Assembly (NCBI GenBank): GCA_017527365.1
Contig: JAFXQD010000001.1
Span: 1-47,706, forward strand
DNA length: 47,706 nucleotides
Direction: 5' to 3'
Source: Oscillibacter sp.
GTDB lineage: Bacteria > Bacillota > Clostridia > Oscillospirales > Oscillospiraceae
Part shown: positions 1 through 9,100 of the stretch, piece after piece
How the letters are laid out: every line of letters begins with the position of its first letter
Position numbering within the stretch: position 1 is the stretch's first letter
Position numbers and translations under genes: made by a program
Notes under the pieces: model-generated
What the model was told of the DNA's origin: nothing
The model's input: only the letters and a program-made list of their open reading frames with translations
Database searches by the model: none

Positions 1-88
1 CTCCCCAAAGGGGGAGGGCTTTTTCGCAATTCCTAACAAGCCTGTGTCTCCCCCTTGGGGGGGAGATGTCACGCAGTGACCGAGGGGG
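1..88. repeat. Dispersed palindromic repeat, two opposed copies
   Basis: Bases 1-19 are a C-run/G-run palindrome that looks like the end of a copy cut by the window edge. Bases 46-88 are a second copy in the other orientation: a C-run/G-run hairpin, then a GTCACGCAGTGAC core, then a G-run. The same arrangement recurs near 32.54 kb and at 38626-38797, so this is a family of short non-coding elements. It sits just after the addB stop codon and could act as a transcript end. Confidence 0.7.
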
Positions 89-3000
89 TTACACGCTTTC
101 CTTGTCCAGCAGTTCCCAAAACTCATCCGGTTTGAGCTTGCGCACATAGCGCAACCTGTCGCGGTCGCGCCCGTCCTGAAAGTGGCACGCGCCCGCCCAG
201 TCGCAGTATTGGCACGGCGTATCGTTGGACGAATGACAGCACGGGTCGGCGTCGATATTGCCCGCCCGGACTTCCCCGCCGATTTGCCGCAACAGCTTTT
301 CGACATATTTGCCCAGCTTTCCCAACTGTTCCGCCGACGCCAAGTCGCCCGTGATTCCGCCGTCCTTGCCGACGCGTATCGGCAAAAAACGCGGCTCCGA
401 CAGGCTTTCGTGCTCCATGGCTTGCAATACTTCCGGGTCGGACAGGATTAAACCGGAACGCTTCAATTCTTTGGCGCGTTCTTTTTCAAGCTCTTCTTCC
501 GTGATTCCGCGCTCCGCGTTCAAGAGCGCGTCGCGTGCCGGGAGGTACAGCACCCCCGCCGCCTCCACGTCCTCGCCGAACCGCCGCTTTCCGTTGCGTT
601 CCAGCGCGAACAGGTACAACAGCATTTGCAAATCCAAGCCCATGCGCACGTTGGACAGGTCGAACTTTTTCCGCCCGGACTTGTAGTCCATGACGCGCAG
701 ATACAGCTTTCCGCCGTGCCGCCAAGCGTCCACGCGGTCAATGCGCCCTTTGAGGCGGAGTTCCCCTTCCGGGTCGTGGATGACAATCGCGGGAAGCGGC
801 TTTTTGCCGTCGTCGGACGGCGTCCCGACGCCCAGCTCAAACTCCACGGGCACGAAGTCGGAGTGGCGCAACTCGTCCGCCGTCTGCTCGATAATCTCCA
901 AGGCGGTATTGCGCAGGCGGCGGAACAGGTACCGGAAACGCGCCGTCTTTTTCGACAGGTCGCCGAAGTTCTCCTTCACAAACTGGTCGATATACTTTTC
1001 CGCAAGGCGGCGCAGGGCGTCGTTTTCGACTTGCGCGAAGCCGCCCATAGCTTGCGCGTCGGCGCAGACGCGCTCCAAGAGGAAGTGTAAGAACGTGCCG
1101 ATTTGCGGGGCGTCGAAGGAGGCGGCGTCGCGGGGTTTGGCGCGCAGTCCGTAGCGCATGAAGAAGGCGAAGTGACAGCTCCGCATTCGCTCCATCTGCG
1201 AAGCCGACAGCGACAGCCTTTCGCCGTAGAGCGCCCGCACCGCCGGACGCGACAGGGAGCCGCGTTTCAGGGTCGAGGCGCGTTTCATAGCGTCAAGGGC
1301 GTCGGCGCAGTCGCCGCGCCGCTCCAAATAGTTCCACAGCTCGCCGCCGATGTCGCCCCCTGCGGCCTCCAACGCGGGCAGTTTCGCCGTCAGGCGGTAC
1401 TCATGCCGCCCGGTCTCCCGCTCCACGCGCAACGACGGGAACAGCGCAAGCAGTCGCGGGACAATGAACGCCGGGCGCAACTCCTCCCCGGCGGCGCCCG
1501 CCGCGGGATAACTGACCGTCAAGCCGTCCGTGGGCTGGACTAAGGCGGCGTAGAGGTTCTGCATTTCCATGCCCATCTGCTCCAAGCCGTTCGGGGAGAG
1601 TTCCACGCCCATATTGGCAAGCTCGCGGCGGTCGTCCTCGTTGAGTATGCCGCCGCTCTGCCCGACGGCGGGAAGAACGTGGTCGTTTGCGCCCAGCAGG
1701 AACAAATATTTGACGGTGTGGCGTTCGTTGCGGGTAATCTCGCTCACGGAAACTTGGTCAAGCGACGCCGGGATTGTGCCCACGCTGTACTGCGAAAGAG
1801 CTTGCTTGAAAAGACGTGCGAACGTGTCCGCGTCGATGATTTCGCCGCCTAAGATTTCTACAAACTGGTCGAGGACGCCGCAGAGGATTTCCCACAGCTG
1901 CGCGGTCTCCTCCGCCTCCTGCATACGCCCCGCCTCCGCCTGTGCGCGCATACGGCTTTCCAACGTCTCGCGGAGTTGCAAGCGTTCCAAGAACGCGTAA
2001 AGGGCTTCCGTTTTCTCCGCCGCCGTGTCGCCGTTTTTGAGCCCCTCCGACAGCGGCAGAAGCGTCTCGCGCACCCGCGCCCGCAGACGGTTCACGCGCT
2101 TTAATCGCGCCGTCTGCTCGTCGCCCCACTCGTTCCCGTACCCGTCGGGATGTTCCGCCCAGTCGGCGTCACGCGTCCACATGGCGCCGTGAACCTCCCA
2201 TTTGAGCGCGTAGTTTTCCAGTATGTCGCATTCCTCCGCCGACAGCCCGCCCAATCCGGTTTTGAGCCAGCGGAACATGTCGTCGTACTCGTAGCCGCCC
2301 GTCGCCGCCGACAGCGCCCCCGTGACAAGGCTAATCGCGGGCTTCTCTAAAATGTCGCTCCGCTTGCTGAAATAGGCGGGGATTTCCCAGCGCGAAAAGA
2401 CGGTTTGCAGGATTCCGAGATAATCTTCCATGTTCCGCGCCGATACGGTAATATCGCGGTAGCGGGCGCGTCCGGCGGAGACAAGGCGCACGATGTCGGC
2501 GGCGGTCTGCTCCGCCTCCGCGACGGCGTTCGCCGCCTCCCGGACGCGGATTTCCGCGCAGTCGCCCTGATACGCCGCGCCGCCCCGGAAACAGTATCGT
2601 TCCAAGTGCCCCAGCGCCCCGGACGCCCGCGCCGTCATGTGCTCGACTTGGACGGGCTGTCCCGCCTCCTCCGCCAGCCGCCGCAACTGCCACAACGTGC
2701 GCAACGCCGCCGAAAACATCTCCTCGCGGCTGTTGGGCTCTCCCAAAAGCGCGACGGTCACGGAACGCGCCTGTTTCAGCGTGATAAGCAGTACGCGCCG
2801 CTCCTGCGCGTTGAAGTACGCGAAGCCGTCAAGGAAAACGTCCTTGCCGCGCACGTATCCCGACTTTTCAAGGTTGTCGCAAAGGCGGCTCATGCGGTCG
2901 CGGCGGTCGTGGCCGCGCCCGCGCAGGCGGCTTTCATACGCGCCGTAAATCATGGACAAGTCGCGGAGCTTGTCGGCGGTCATGCCGGAGAGTTCCCCGG

Positions 3001-3415
3001 CTTTTTCGTGGAGCAGTTCGGGCGTGACCTCGAAGGCGCGGAGCTCGTCGAACAAGTCCAAGAGCTTTTGCAGGAACGCGGGCTTCCTTGACGGGCGGCG
3101 GTAGACCGTCAGGACGGGCGAAAGCTCCGTCATGCAACGCTGCAGCGTAAGCAGTTTTCCCCCGGCGTCAAGGACGGTCTCCGACGCGCCGCCCGTAATC
3201 GAAAGGACGCGGTCGCAGAGGCGGCGGAAGCTCAAAACTTCCGCGTGGCGGCTCGCCGTGTCGCCGCAGGCGCGTTGCAAGTCCACCTCCGCCGCGTGGG
3301 AAGCGTGCTCCGGGACAAGCAGAATCTGTTCGCCGCCGTCGCCCAAGGCGCGGATAGTTTCCAGAATCCGGGTTGATTTCCCCGTCCGCGCCCGCCCCAT
3401 CCAGATTGCAAGCAT
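89..3415 (-). CDS. addB: ATP-dependent helicase/nuclease subunit AddB
   Basis: AddB pairs with AddA to form the Gram-positive counterpart of RecBCD, which unwinds and resects double-strand breaks and stops at Chi. The protein (1108 aa) has a P-loop near its start (GRARTGKST), a long degenerate helicase region, and a C-terminal RecB-type nuclease whose DYK triad lies at residues 910-912. Cysteines at 747, 1068, 1071 and 1077 (last three as C-x2-C-x5-C) match the AddB iron-sulfur staple that pins the nuclease domain. Length is normal for AddB. The partner addA usually follows and would lie beyond the left edge. Transcription starts from a divergent promoter shared with the next gene. Identification is firm. 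Confidence 0.95.
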   Translation of the reverse strand: MLAIWMGRARTGKSTRILETIRALGDGGEQILLVPEHASHAAEVDLQRACGDTASRHAEVLSFRRLCDRVLSITGGASETVLDAGGKLLTLQRCMTELSPVLTVYRRPSRKPAFLQKLLDLFDELRAFEVTPELLHEKAGELSGMTADKLRDLSMIYGAYESRLRGRGHDRRDRMSRLCDNLEKSGYVRGKDVFLDGFAYFNAQERRVLLITLKQARSVTVALLGEPNSREEMFSAALRTLWQLRRLAEEAGQPVQVEHMTARASGALGHLERYCFRGGAAYQGDCAEIRVREAANAVAEAEQTAADIVRLVSAGRARYRDITVSARNMEDYLGILQTVFSRWEIPAYFSKRSDILEKPAISLVTGALSAATGGYEYDDMFRWLKTGLGGLSAEECDILENYALKWEVHGAMWTRDADWAEHPDGYGNEWGDEQTARLKRVNRLRARVRETLLPLSEGLKNGDTAAEKTEALYAFLERLQLRETLESRMRAQAEAGRMQEAEETAQLWEILCGVLDQFVEILGGEIIDADTFARLFKQALSQYSVGTIPASLDQVSVSEITRNERHTVKYLFLLGANDHVLPAVGQSGGILNEDDRRELANMGVELSPNGLEQMGMEMQNLYAALVQPTDGLTVSYPAAGAAGEELRPAFIVPRLLALFPSLRVERETGRHEYRLTAKLPALEAAGGDIGGELWNYLERRGDCADALDAMKRASTLKRGSLSRPAVRALYGERLSLSASQMERMRSCHFAFFMRYGLRAKPRDAASFDAPQIGTFLHFLLERVCADAQAMGGFAQVENDALRRLAEKYIDQFVKENFGDLSKKTARFRYLFRRLRNTALEIIEQTADELRHSDFVPVEFELGVGTPSDDGKKPLPAIVIHDPEGELRLKGRIDRVDAWRHGGKLYLRVMDYKSGRKKFDLSNVRMGLDLQMLLYLFALERNGKRRFGEDVEAAGVLYLPARDALLNAERGITEEELEKERAKELKRSGLILSDPEVLQAMEHESLSEPRFLPIRVGKDGGITGDLASAEQLGKLGKYVEKLLRQIGGEVRAGNIDADPCCHSSNDTPCQYCDWAGACHFQDGRDRDRLRYVRKLKPDEFWELLDKESV

Positions 3416-3445
3416 ACAATTCCCCCTTTTTCCGTTGCCGACGCC

Positions 3446-3474
3446 ATTATAGCACGTTCCGGCGCGTCTGTCCG
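3446..3474 (-). promoter_or_regulatory. Sigma-A-like promoter of addB
   Basis: Read on the minus strand: -35 CGGACA, 17-base spacer, -10 TATAAT, about 30 bases before the addB start. The -10 is perfect and the -35 matches four of six bases. Confidence 0.6.
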
Positions 3475-3486
3475 GCGTAAAAACGC

Positions 3487-3515
3487 TTGCAATCCGCCGC
3501 TTTTCGGGTTATACT
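3487..3515 (+). promoter_or_regulatory. Sigma-A-like promoter of the O-antigen-ligase-like gene
   Basis: TTGCAA, 17-base spacer, TATACT. It lies back to back with the addB promoter and about 60 bases before the ATG of the downstream gene. Confidence 0.65.
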
Positions 3516-3577
3516 GTCGGATACGCAAACACCATAGGCGCGTCCGGACGCGCCGCCCGGCACGGAGGCCAAAAGTT

Positions 3578-5014
3578 ATGAAAATTCGATTGCAAGAACT
3601 GAAAGAAACGAAAGCGTGGCGCGTTCTCACCGCCCGACATTCCTTCGGCGCCCTGTTCGACCGCATTCCGTGGCTTGGCGTCAGCGTCATAGCCTTTATC
3701 GCGCTGGCGGATTTCGGTCTCTGGCCTCTCATGGTGCTGGCTCCGACGTTGCAACATTTGAGCTTTGACCGCATGGTCGACTGGAACCGGGACTTGCTGG
3801 ACAAGGCGCTTTTCCCGCTGGTGGCGTGGCTGTCCGTGGCGGCGTACCTCCTCGCGCTGGTCAAAGCGTTGCGGGAAAAGCGCCCCCTGTTGCGCTCGGC
3901 CCGACGGAATCCCGCGCTCCTGATTTTCGCGGCGCTCCTCGTGTGGGAGACCGTCAACATGTTTTTCACGAACGGCTTGACATACTCCGTCATGCACGGC
4001 GCGGGGCTGAAGCACGAGAGTTTCCCCCTGCATTTGGAATATTTCCTTTGCTTTTTCGCGCTGGGGCTGTTCCTGCACAACCGCGCCCTCAAACTCTGGC
4101 TTTTGCGCGGCATGGCTATCGTCGGCGTGATTTTGGGCGCCACTTCGTTCTACCTCTTTCATCACCTGACCGCCACCTCGTGGTACTATGACTGGAAGCC
4201 CGTCGTCGCCTCTATCTTTACGAATATCAACTACTACGGCTATTATCTTACAGTCTTTATCGGCTTGTCGGCGGCGATGATGGTCGTAGAGGAGCGGCGC
4301 GGCTGGCGCCTGTTCCACGCCGCCGCGCTGGTTCTCAATGCGGTTGTCCTCGGCTACAACGACACTGTGGGCGCACAGATTGGCAGTTTGTTCGCCTGCC
4401 TTTTTGTAATCGTTGCGCGGCGCGTCATAGACGGAAAGTTTTCGCGGCGGGCTTTCGCGCCGCTGATACTGTTCGCCGCCGCGCTGTGCCTGACCGGCGC
4501 GCTCAACGGAAGGCTGTCGTATAATACCACGCGCATTTCCGGCGACGTAAGCGCAATTTTGACCCAGCCGGATTCCGGGCGGGCTAACATCGCCGGCTCC
4601 GGGCGGTGGTATATTTGGAAATGCTGTATGGAGCTTATCGCCAAAAACCCCCTCTTCGGCATAGGCTACGAGGGAATCAACGTAAGGAATCTGGCGTACA
4701 TTGGCAACCAGCGCCCGCATAACGAAATTATGCAGTATACGCTTTTCTACGGCATTCCCGGCGGGCTGTTGTATTTCTGCGGCTGTCTGGGCGTGTACCT
4801 GCGGGCTTTGCGGCGCCGCGCTCGTTTGGACGCCTTAACCTTCGCCGCGCTGACGGCGGCTTTCGGCTATCTCGTCGGCTCCAACTTCGGCCTCACCGTG
4901 TACAATACGGCGCCCTACTTTTTCATCATGCTGGGGCTTGGGTACATGCAGGGAGGCGTCGAAAACGCGCAAGCCGCCGCCCCGGACGCGTCCGGAGGGA
5001 GTAAAAACGCGTAA
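3578..5014 (+). CDS. O-antigen ligase/polymerase family membrane protein (Wzy_C-like)
   Basis: A 478-residue polytopic membrane protein with roughly ten hydrophobic segments. The segment near residues 375-400 (motif RPHNEIMQYTLFYGIPGG, followed by a membrane span) is typical of the Wzy_C/O-antigen ligase family, whose members join or polymerise lipid-linked glycans at the outer face of the cytoplasmic membrane. In a Gram-positive cell the likely substrate is a cell-wall or capsular glycan; the sequence does not say which. A GGAGG sequence precedes the ATG. Two genes downstream is a transferase that could prime the same kind of glycan, but trpS stands between them with its own promoter. The family call is good; the substrate is unknown. 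Confidence 0.8.
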   Translation: MKIRLQELKETKAWRVLTARHSFGALFDRIPWLGVSVIAFIALADFGLWPLMVLAPTLQHLSFDRMVDWNRDLLDKALFPLVAWLSVAAYLLALVKALREKRPLLRSARRNPALLIFAALLVWETVNMFFTNGLTYSVMHGAGLKHESFPLHLEYFLCFFALGLFLHNRALKLWLLRGMAIVGVILGATSFYLFHHLTATSWYYDWKPVVASIFTNINYYGYYLTVFIGLSAAMMVVEERRGWRLFHAAALVLNAVVLGYNDTVGAQIGSLFACLFVIVARRVIDGKFSRRAFAPLILFAAALCLTGALNGRLSYNTTRISGDVSAILTQPDSGRANIAGSGRWYIWKCCMELIAKNPLFGIGYEGINVRNLAYIGNQRPHNEIMQYTLFYGIPGGLLYFCGCLGVYLRALRRRARLDALTFAALTAAFGYLVGSNFGLTVYNTAPYFFIMLGLGYMQGGVENAQAAAPDASGGSKNA

Positions 5015-5033
5015 AAACGCTTTGGGAAAGAGG

Positions 5034-5062
5034 TTGCGCTTTGCGAAAGCGCGTGATACAAT
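5034..5062 (+). promoter_or_regulatory. Sigma-A-like promoter of trpS
   Basis: TTGCGC, 17-base spacer, TACAAT, ending about 55 bases before the trpS ATG. The short 5' region shows no T-box landmarks that I can recognise. Confidence 0.6.
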
Positions 5063-5116
5063 ACGGACGCCGCCGCCCGAACGCGGCGCGACACGCCATG
5101 TCAAGGAGGCGCCGCA

Positions 5117-6124
5117 ATGGAAAAAGCGGAAACGACAGCACGGAAAAAGATTTTCAGCGGAATCCAGCCCAGCGGGGAACTGACCCTCGGCTCGTACATG
5201 GGGGCTATCCGCAACTGGAGCGCGTTGCAGGCGGAATACGACTGCGTATACTGTATCGTGGACTTGCACGCCATCACGGTTCGGCAGGACCCCGCGCAAC
5301 TGCGGCGGCGGTGCCTGTCGCAACTGGCGCAATACGTCGCCTGCGGGCTCGACCCGGAGCAGTGCGTATTGTTCGTTCAAAGCCACGTGCCCGAACACGC
5401 CGAATTGGCTTGGATTCTGGGTTGCTATACGCAGTTCGGCGAACTCAGCCGCATGACGCAGTTCAAGCAGAAGTCCCAGCAACACGCCGACAACATCACA
5501 GCCGGGTTGTTTACGTACCCGGTTCTCATGGCGTCCGACATCCTGCTTTATCAGGCCGACGCCGTGCCCGTCGGCGCCGACCAGAAACAGCACGTGGAGC
5601 TCTGCCGCGACATCGCCCAGCGCTTCAACGGCATTTACGGCGATGTTTTTACGATTCCGGAGCCGCTCATTCCGAAAGTCGGGGCGCGGATTATGAGCCT
5701 TAGCAATCCCCTGAACAAGATGAGCAAGTCGGAGCCGGACGGGTGCGTGAACCTGCTGGACAGGCCGGAGGACATCCGCCGCAAGTTCAAGCGCGCCGTC
5801 ACCGACAGCGAAACCGCCGTGCGCTTCGACCCCGAAAGCAAGCCCGGCGTCTCGAATCTGCTTGCGATTTACTCCGCCGCGACCGGAAAGGCTGTCCAAG
5901 AGGCGGAGGCGGAGTTCGCCGGGCAGGGCTACGGCGCGTTCAAGGCCGCCGTCGGCGATTCCGTGGTAGAGCTTTTCCGCCCCATCCGGGAGGAGTCGGA
6001 GCGGCTTCTGTCCGACAAGGCGTATCTGGAGGCGCTCTACCGCCGGGGCGCGGAGCGGGCGCGGGCAATCGCCGGGCGCACGTTGCGCAAAGTTCACAAA
6101 AAATTAGGGTTCCTGTCACGCTGA
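5117..6124 (+). CDS. trpS: Tryptophan--tRNA ligase
   Basis: This class Ic cytoplasmic synthetase charges tRNA-Trp. The 335-residue protein has the TrpRS opening IFSGIQPSGELTLGSYMGA, which carries the HIGH-equivalent signature, and the KMSKS loop at residues 201-205. The length is normal for a bacterial TrpRS. An AAGGAGG sequence lies a few bases before the ATG. The next gene begins 13 bases after the stop, so the two are probably co-transcribed. Confidence 0.97.
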   Translation: MEKAETTARKKIFSGIQPSGELTLGSYMGAIRNWSALQAEYDCVYCIVDLHAITVRQDPAQLRRRCLSQLAQYVACGLDPEQCVLFVQSHVPEHAELAWILGCYTQFGELSRMTQFKQKSQQHADNITAGLFTYPVLMASDILLYQADAVPVGADQKQHVELCRDIAQRFNGIYGDVFTIPEPLIPKVGARIMSLSNPLNKMSKSEPDGCVNLLDRPEDIRRKFKRAVTDSETAVRFDPESKPGVSNLLAIYSAATGKAVQEAEAEFAGQGYGAFKAAVGDSVVELFRPIREESERLLSDKAYLEALYRRGAERARAIAGRTLRKVHKKLGFLSR

Positions 6125-6137
6125 AAGGGGGCGCGGT

Positions 6138-7349
6138 ATGGCTTTTGGAAACGCGCTGATTGCTTACGTTTTAATCGCCATGCTTGTGGCGATGATTGTC
6201 AGTTTCCTTATGACGCCCGTCGTGCGGTCGTTCGCCTACAAGGTCGGCGCGATTGACGTGCCCAGAGACGCCCGCCGTATGCACAAAGTCCCCGTGCCGC
6301 GCCTCGGCGGGCTGGCGATTTTCTCCGGCTTCATGGTCAGTTCCCTTCTGTTCGTCTCCATGACCCCGGAGACGAAAAGCGTGCTTCTGGGCGCCGTCGT
6401 CATTGTCGTGCTCGGCGTCATTGACGACAGCATGGACTTGCCCGCCGCGTTGAAATTCGTCGTGCAGATTCTCGCCGCGCTTATCCCCGTCTCGCACGGC
6501 GTCACGATTCAAGTTTTCTCCAACCCCAACATCTTCTCCGACGACCTCTACTGGAACCTCGGCAGTTTCTCCGCGCCGCTCACGATTCTGTGGATTGTCG
6601 CCGTGACCAACTCCGTCAACCTCATCGACGGGCTCGACGGCCTCGCCAACGGCGTCTCCGCCATTTCCGCCACGACTATGCTTGTTATCGCGCTTCTGCT
6701 CGGCGAAACCGACGTTAGCCTTGCCTTAGCCGCCCTCATGGGCGCCTGCGTCGGCTTCATGCCCTACAACCTCAACCCCGCCAAAATGTTCATGGGCGAC
6801 ACCGGAGCCACCTTCCTTGGCTATATTTTGAGCGTCCTTTCCATACAGGGCTTGTTCAAGTATTACGCCGTCATTTCCTTTGTCGTGCCGTTCCTCATCC
6901 TCGGACTGCCGATTTTTGACACGAGTTTCGCCTTTTTCCGCCGTATCGCCCACGGGCAAAGCCCCATGCAGGCCGACCGCGGGCACATCCATCACCGCCT
7001 GATTGACATGGGGCTCAACCAAAAGCAGGCCGTCGCCACGCTTTACGTGATTTCGGCGATACTCGGTCTCAGCGCGGTGGTGCTGACCACGGGCGGCGAA
7101 CAACGCGCCATCTTGTTGTTCGCGGCGCTGTGCATTGCGGGGGCGATTGCGGCGCGGCTGGTGTTCCCGCAGGAAATCCGCGCCGAACTCGACGACTGGC
7201 GCGAGCGTCGCAACGAGGACAAGCCGCCGCGGGAGCCGCCGCCGTCCTTGAAGCCGGAACCGTCCGACAGCGCCGCGCCGCCGTCGGTCAAGGCGTCGCC
7301 GTCGCCCAAGCGCAAGCGCAAAAAGCGCAAGTCCGCCCGCAAACGCTGA
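6138..7349 (+). CDS. Glycosyl-1-phosphate transferase to undecaprenyl phosphate (TagO/WecA/MraY family)
   Basis: Members move a sugar 1-phosphate, usually GlcNAc-1-P, from UDP to undecaprenyl phosphate and so prime teichoic acid or other wall-glycan synthesis on the cytoplasmic side of the membrane. Family signatures seen include NLIDGLDGLANG (catalytic Asp region), a MGDTGATFLGY motif and the histidine-rich loop RGHIHHRL, separated by about ten membrane spans. The lack of UDP-MurNAc-pentapeptide features and the HIHH loop point to the TagO/WecA branch rather than MraY. The last 45 or so residues form a cytosolic tail rich in Pro, Lys and Arg that is longer than usual. Confidence 0.88.
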   Translation: MAFGNALIAYVLIAMLVAMIVSFLMTPVVRSFAYKVGAIDVPRDARRMHKVPVPRLGGLAIFSGFMVSSLLFVSMTPETKSVLLGAVVIVVLGVIDDSMDLPAALKFVVQILAALIPVSHGVTIQVFSNPNIFSDDLYWNLGSFSAPLTILWIVAVTNSVNLIDGLDGLANGVSAISATTMLVIALLLGETDVSLALAALMGACVGFMPYNLNPAKMFMGDTGATFLGYILSVLSIQGLFKYYAVISFVVPFLILGLPIFDTSFAFFRRIAHGQSPMQADRGHIHHRLIDMGLNQKQAVATLYVISAILGLSAVVLTTGGEQRAILLFAALCIAGAIAARLVFPQEIRAELDDWRERRNEDKPPREPPPSLKPEPSDSAAPPSVKASPSPKRKRKKRKSARKR

Positions 7350-7402
7350 AAAACCACAGCGCGAACGCATGGCGGCGTCCGCGCTGGAGAGGAGGCCGGA
7401 GC

Positions 7403-8152
7403 ATGATATACCTTACCGGGGACACGCACGGGGATTTCAAACGCTTCAAGGCGGGCGAGTTCCCCGAACTCGACAAGCTCACCAAAGCCGATTACGTCAT
7501 TATCTGCGGCGACTTCGGCGGCGTGTGGAGCCGGAGCCGCGAGCAGGCGTACTGGCTGGACTGGCTGGAGGAGCGCCCGTTTACCACGCTCTTTGTTACG
7601 GGCAATCACGAAAACTACGACCTGCTGGCGACGTACCCGACGGAGGAATGGCGCGGCGGCATTGTACAACGTATCCGCCCTTCCGTCGTCCACCTGACGC
7701 GGGGGCAGATTTTCGAGCTGGAGGGCAAGCGGTTCTTTACGATGGGCGGCGCGAGCTGTCACGACATCCCCGACGGCGTCCTTGAGCCCGACGACCCCCA
7801 GTTCCGCAAAAAGTACCGCGAACTCACGCGCCGCGACGCCTATTTCCGCATTAACCATGTTTCGTGGTGGAAGGAGGAGCTCCCCAGCCCGGCGGAGTAC
7901 AAAACCGCGCTCGACACGCTGGAACGCGCCGGGTGGGAAGTCGATTACGTCGTGACGCACTGCGCCCCGACTTCTATTCAAAAGGCGATTGTGCGCTACG
8001 GCTACGAGCCCGACGAACTCACGGATTTTTTGGAATCGGTGTCGAACCGTCTGCGCTTCCGCCTCTGGTTCTTCGGGCACTACCACAGCAATTTCATGGT
8101 GAAGGACAAGTACGTCCTGCTCTACGAGCAAATCGCGCAGTTAAAGCTATGA
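7403..8152 (+). CDS. Metallophosphoesterase (calcineurin-like)
   Basis: A 249-residue cytosolic phosphoesterase with all the two-metal motifs in order: GDTHG near the start, GDFGG near residue 37, GNHEN near 70, THCAP near 190 and GHYH near 225. The substrate is not evident. The reading frame is open far upstream, but the GGAGG sequence 7 bases before this ATG, and the MIYLTGDTHG opening, fix the start. It follows the transferase gene by about 50 bases and ends at a terminator facing the minus-strand cluster. Confidence 0.85.
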   Translation: MIYLTGDTHGDFKRFKAGEFPELDKLTKADYVIICGDFGGVWSRSREQAYWLDWLEERPFTTLFVTGNHENYDLLATYPTEEWRGGIVQRIRPSVVHLTRGQIFELEGKRFFTMGGASCHDIPDGVLEPDDPQFRKKYRELTRRDAYFRINHVSWWKEELPSPAEYKTALDTLERAGWEVDYVVTHCAPTSIQKAIVRYGYEPDELTDFLESVSNRLRFRLWFFGHYHSNFMVKDKYVLLYEQIAQLKL

Positions 8153-8158
8153 CAAACG

Positions 8159-8187
8159 GGCCGACGGAAATTCCGCCGGCTCGTTTT
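8159..8187 (+). terminator. Intrinsic terminator after the phosphoesterase gene
   Basis: Palindromic stem around CGGAAATTCCG flanked by GCCG/CGGC arms, followed by TCGTTTT. It ends the plus-strand unit just before the convergent PqqD-like gene. Confidence 0.6.
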
Positions 8188-8191
8188 CGCG

Positions 8192-8449
8192 TCATTCCTC
8201 CAAGGCGCCGAGCTCCCGGAAAACGCGGAGCGCCCGCCCCACGTCCGCCGCCGCGACGCCTATGGGCGCGCCCCCCTCGGCGTAGAGCGCGGAAATCACC
8301 GCTTCCGGGGTGGTCTCGCGTTCGAGACAGCCCGCGACAAAGGCGGCGGTCTCGTCGCCCCGCGTCACCCCGCCGAACGCGGAAACGTCCGCCGCCGCGA
8401 CCTGCGTCCCGCCGACTGTCCGCGTGACAAATTCCTTTTTCAGTTTCAC
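8192..8449 (-). CDS. PqqD-family small protein
   Basis: An 85-residue protein resembling stand-alone PqqD-like proteins: a short beta-rich start (KKEFVTRTVGG), a middle segment (RGDETAAFVAGCLE) and a C-terminal winged-helix-like part ending ALRVFRELGALEE. Such domains bind peptide substrates of ribosomally made, modified peptides; here no precursor or radical-SAM gene is adjacent. The GTG start is preferred because GGGAGGGG lies 7 bases upstream; a longer ATG version would begin in unconserved sequence. It is the last gene of the minus-strand cluster. Confidence 0.7.
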   Translation of the reverse strand: MKLKKEFVTRTVGGTQVAAADVSAFGGVTRGDETAAFVAGCLERETTPEAVISALYAEGGAPIGVAAADVGRALRVFRELGALEE

Positions 8450-8505
8450 GGAATCCCCTCCCTTGCGCGTCGCAGCCCTTGCGGAAAGCTCCATAGGGCA
8501 AAACG

Positions 8506-9096
8506 TCAGTAGTCGAAGGCGTAATGCTCAAAGGCGTTGATAACCGTTGTGTCGCCGAACCGCGACAGGCGCGGAATACGCATTCCGTAAGTGCGGTGAA
8601 TGTGCCCGTGAATGAAGTAGCGGGGGCGGTAGCGTTCCAAGAGCTTGCGGAAGCGCTCAAAGCCCCTGTGGGTCAAAGTGTCGAAGTCGTTGATATGGCG
8701 GGCGGGGGCGTGGGTCAGCAGGATGTCGAAGCCGCGGTATTTCAGGAGTTGGAGCCAAAGGCGGCGCACCCTCGCGTCCATCTGCCATTCCGTGTACATG
8801 TTGTCGCCGTCGCGGTAGCGGAAGGAGCCGCCAAGCCCCAGAATGCGGACGCCGTTATATACGAAAATCCTGTCCTCGACGCACTCGCACCCTTCCGGGG
8901 GCGATTCGCCGAAGGAATCGTCGTGGTTGCCGCGCACGTACAGCAAAGGGCAACGCGCCATTGTCACGAAAAATTCCAGATAGGACTTGTGCAAGTCCCC
9001 GCAGGACAGGATTAGGTCGAACTCGTCCAGCTTTCCGGGCGTGTAGAAGTCGTAATAGTATTCCGATTCCTCGTCGGCCAACGCAAGGATTTTCAC
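8506..9096 (-). CDS. Metallophosphoesterase, small YfcE-like type
   Basis: A 196-residue predicted phosphoesterase. Seen motifs are CGDLH near residue 32, RGNHDDS near 56, LTHAPARH near 128 and HGHIHRTYG near 160. The first metal motif, normally D-x-H, reads ADEES here, so one metal ligand differs from the family norm. The GTG start lies 4 bases after the stop codon of the BMP-like reading frame, with GGAGG inside the end of that frame, which suggests translational coupling to it. Confidence 0.8.
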   Translation of the reverse strand: MKILALADEESEYYYDFYTPGKLDEFDLILSCGDLHKSYLEFFVTMARCPLLYVRGNHDDSFGESPPEGCECVEDRIFVYNGVRILGLGGSFRYRDGDNMYTEWQMDARVRRLWLQLLKYRGFDILLTHAPARHINDFDTLTHRGFERFRKLLERYRPRYFIHGHIHRTYGMRIPRLSRFGDTTVINAFEHYAFDY

Positions 9097-9100
9097 CGCC

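Noticed and set aside
5015-5116. T-box or tryptophan riboswitch upstream of trpS
   Set aside because: Only about 50 nt lie between the promoter and the gene, too short for a T-box, and no conserved T-box sequence is visible.
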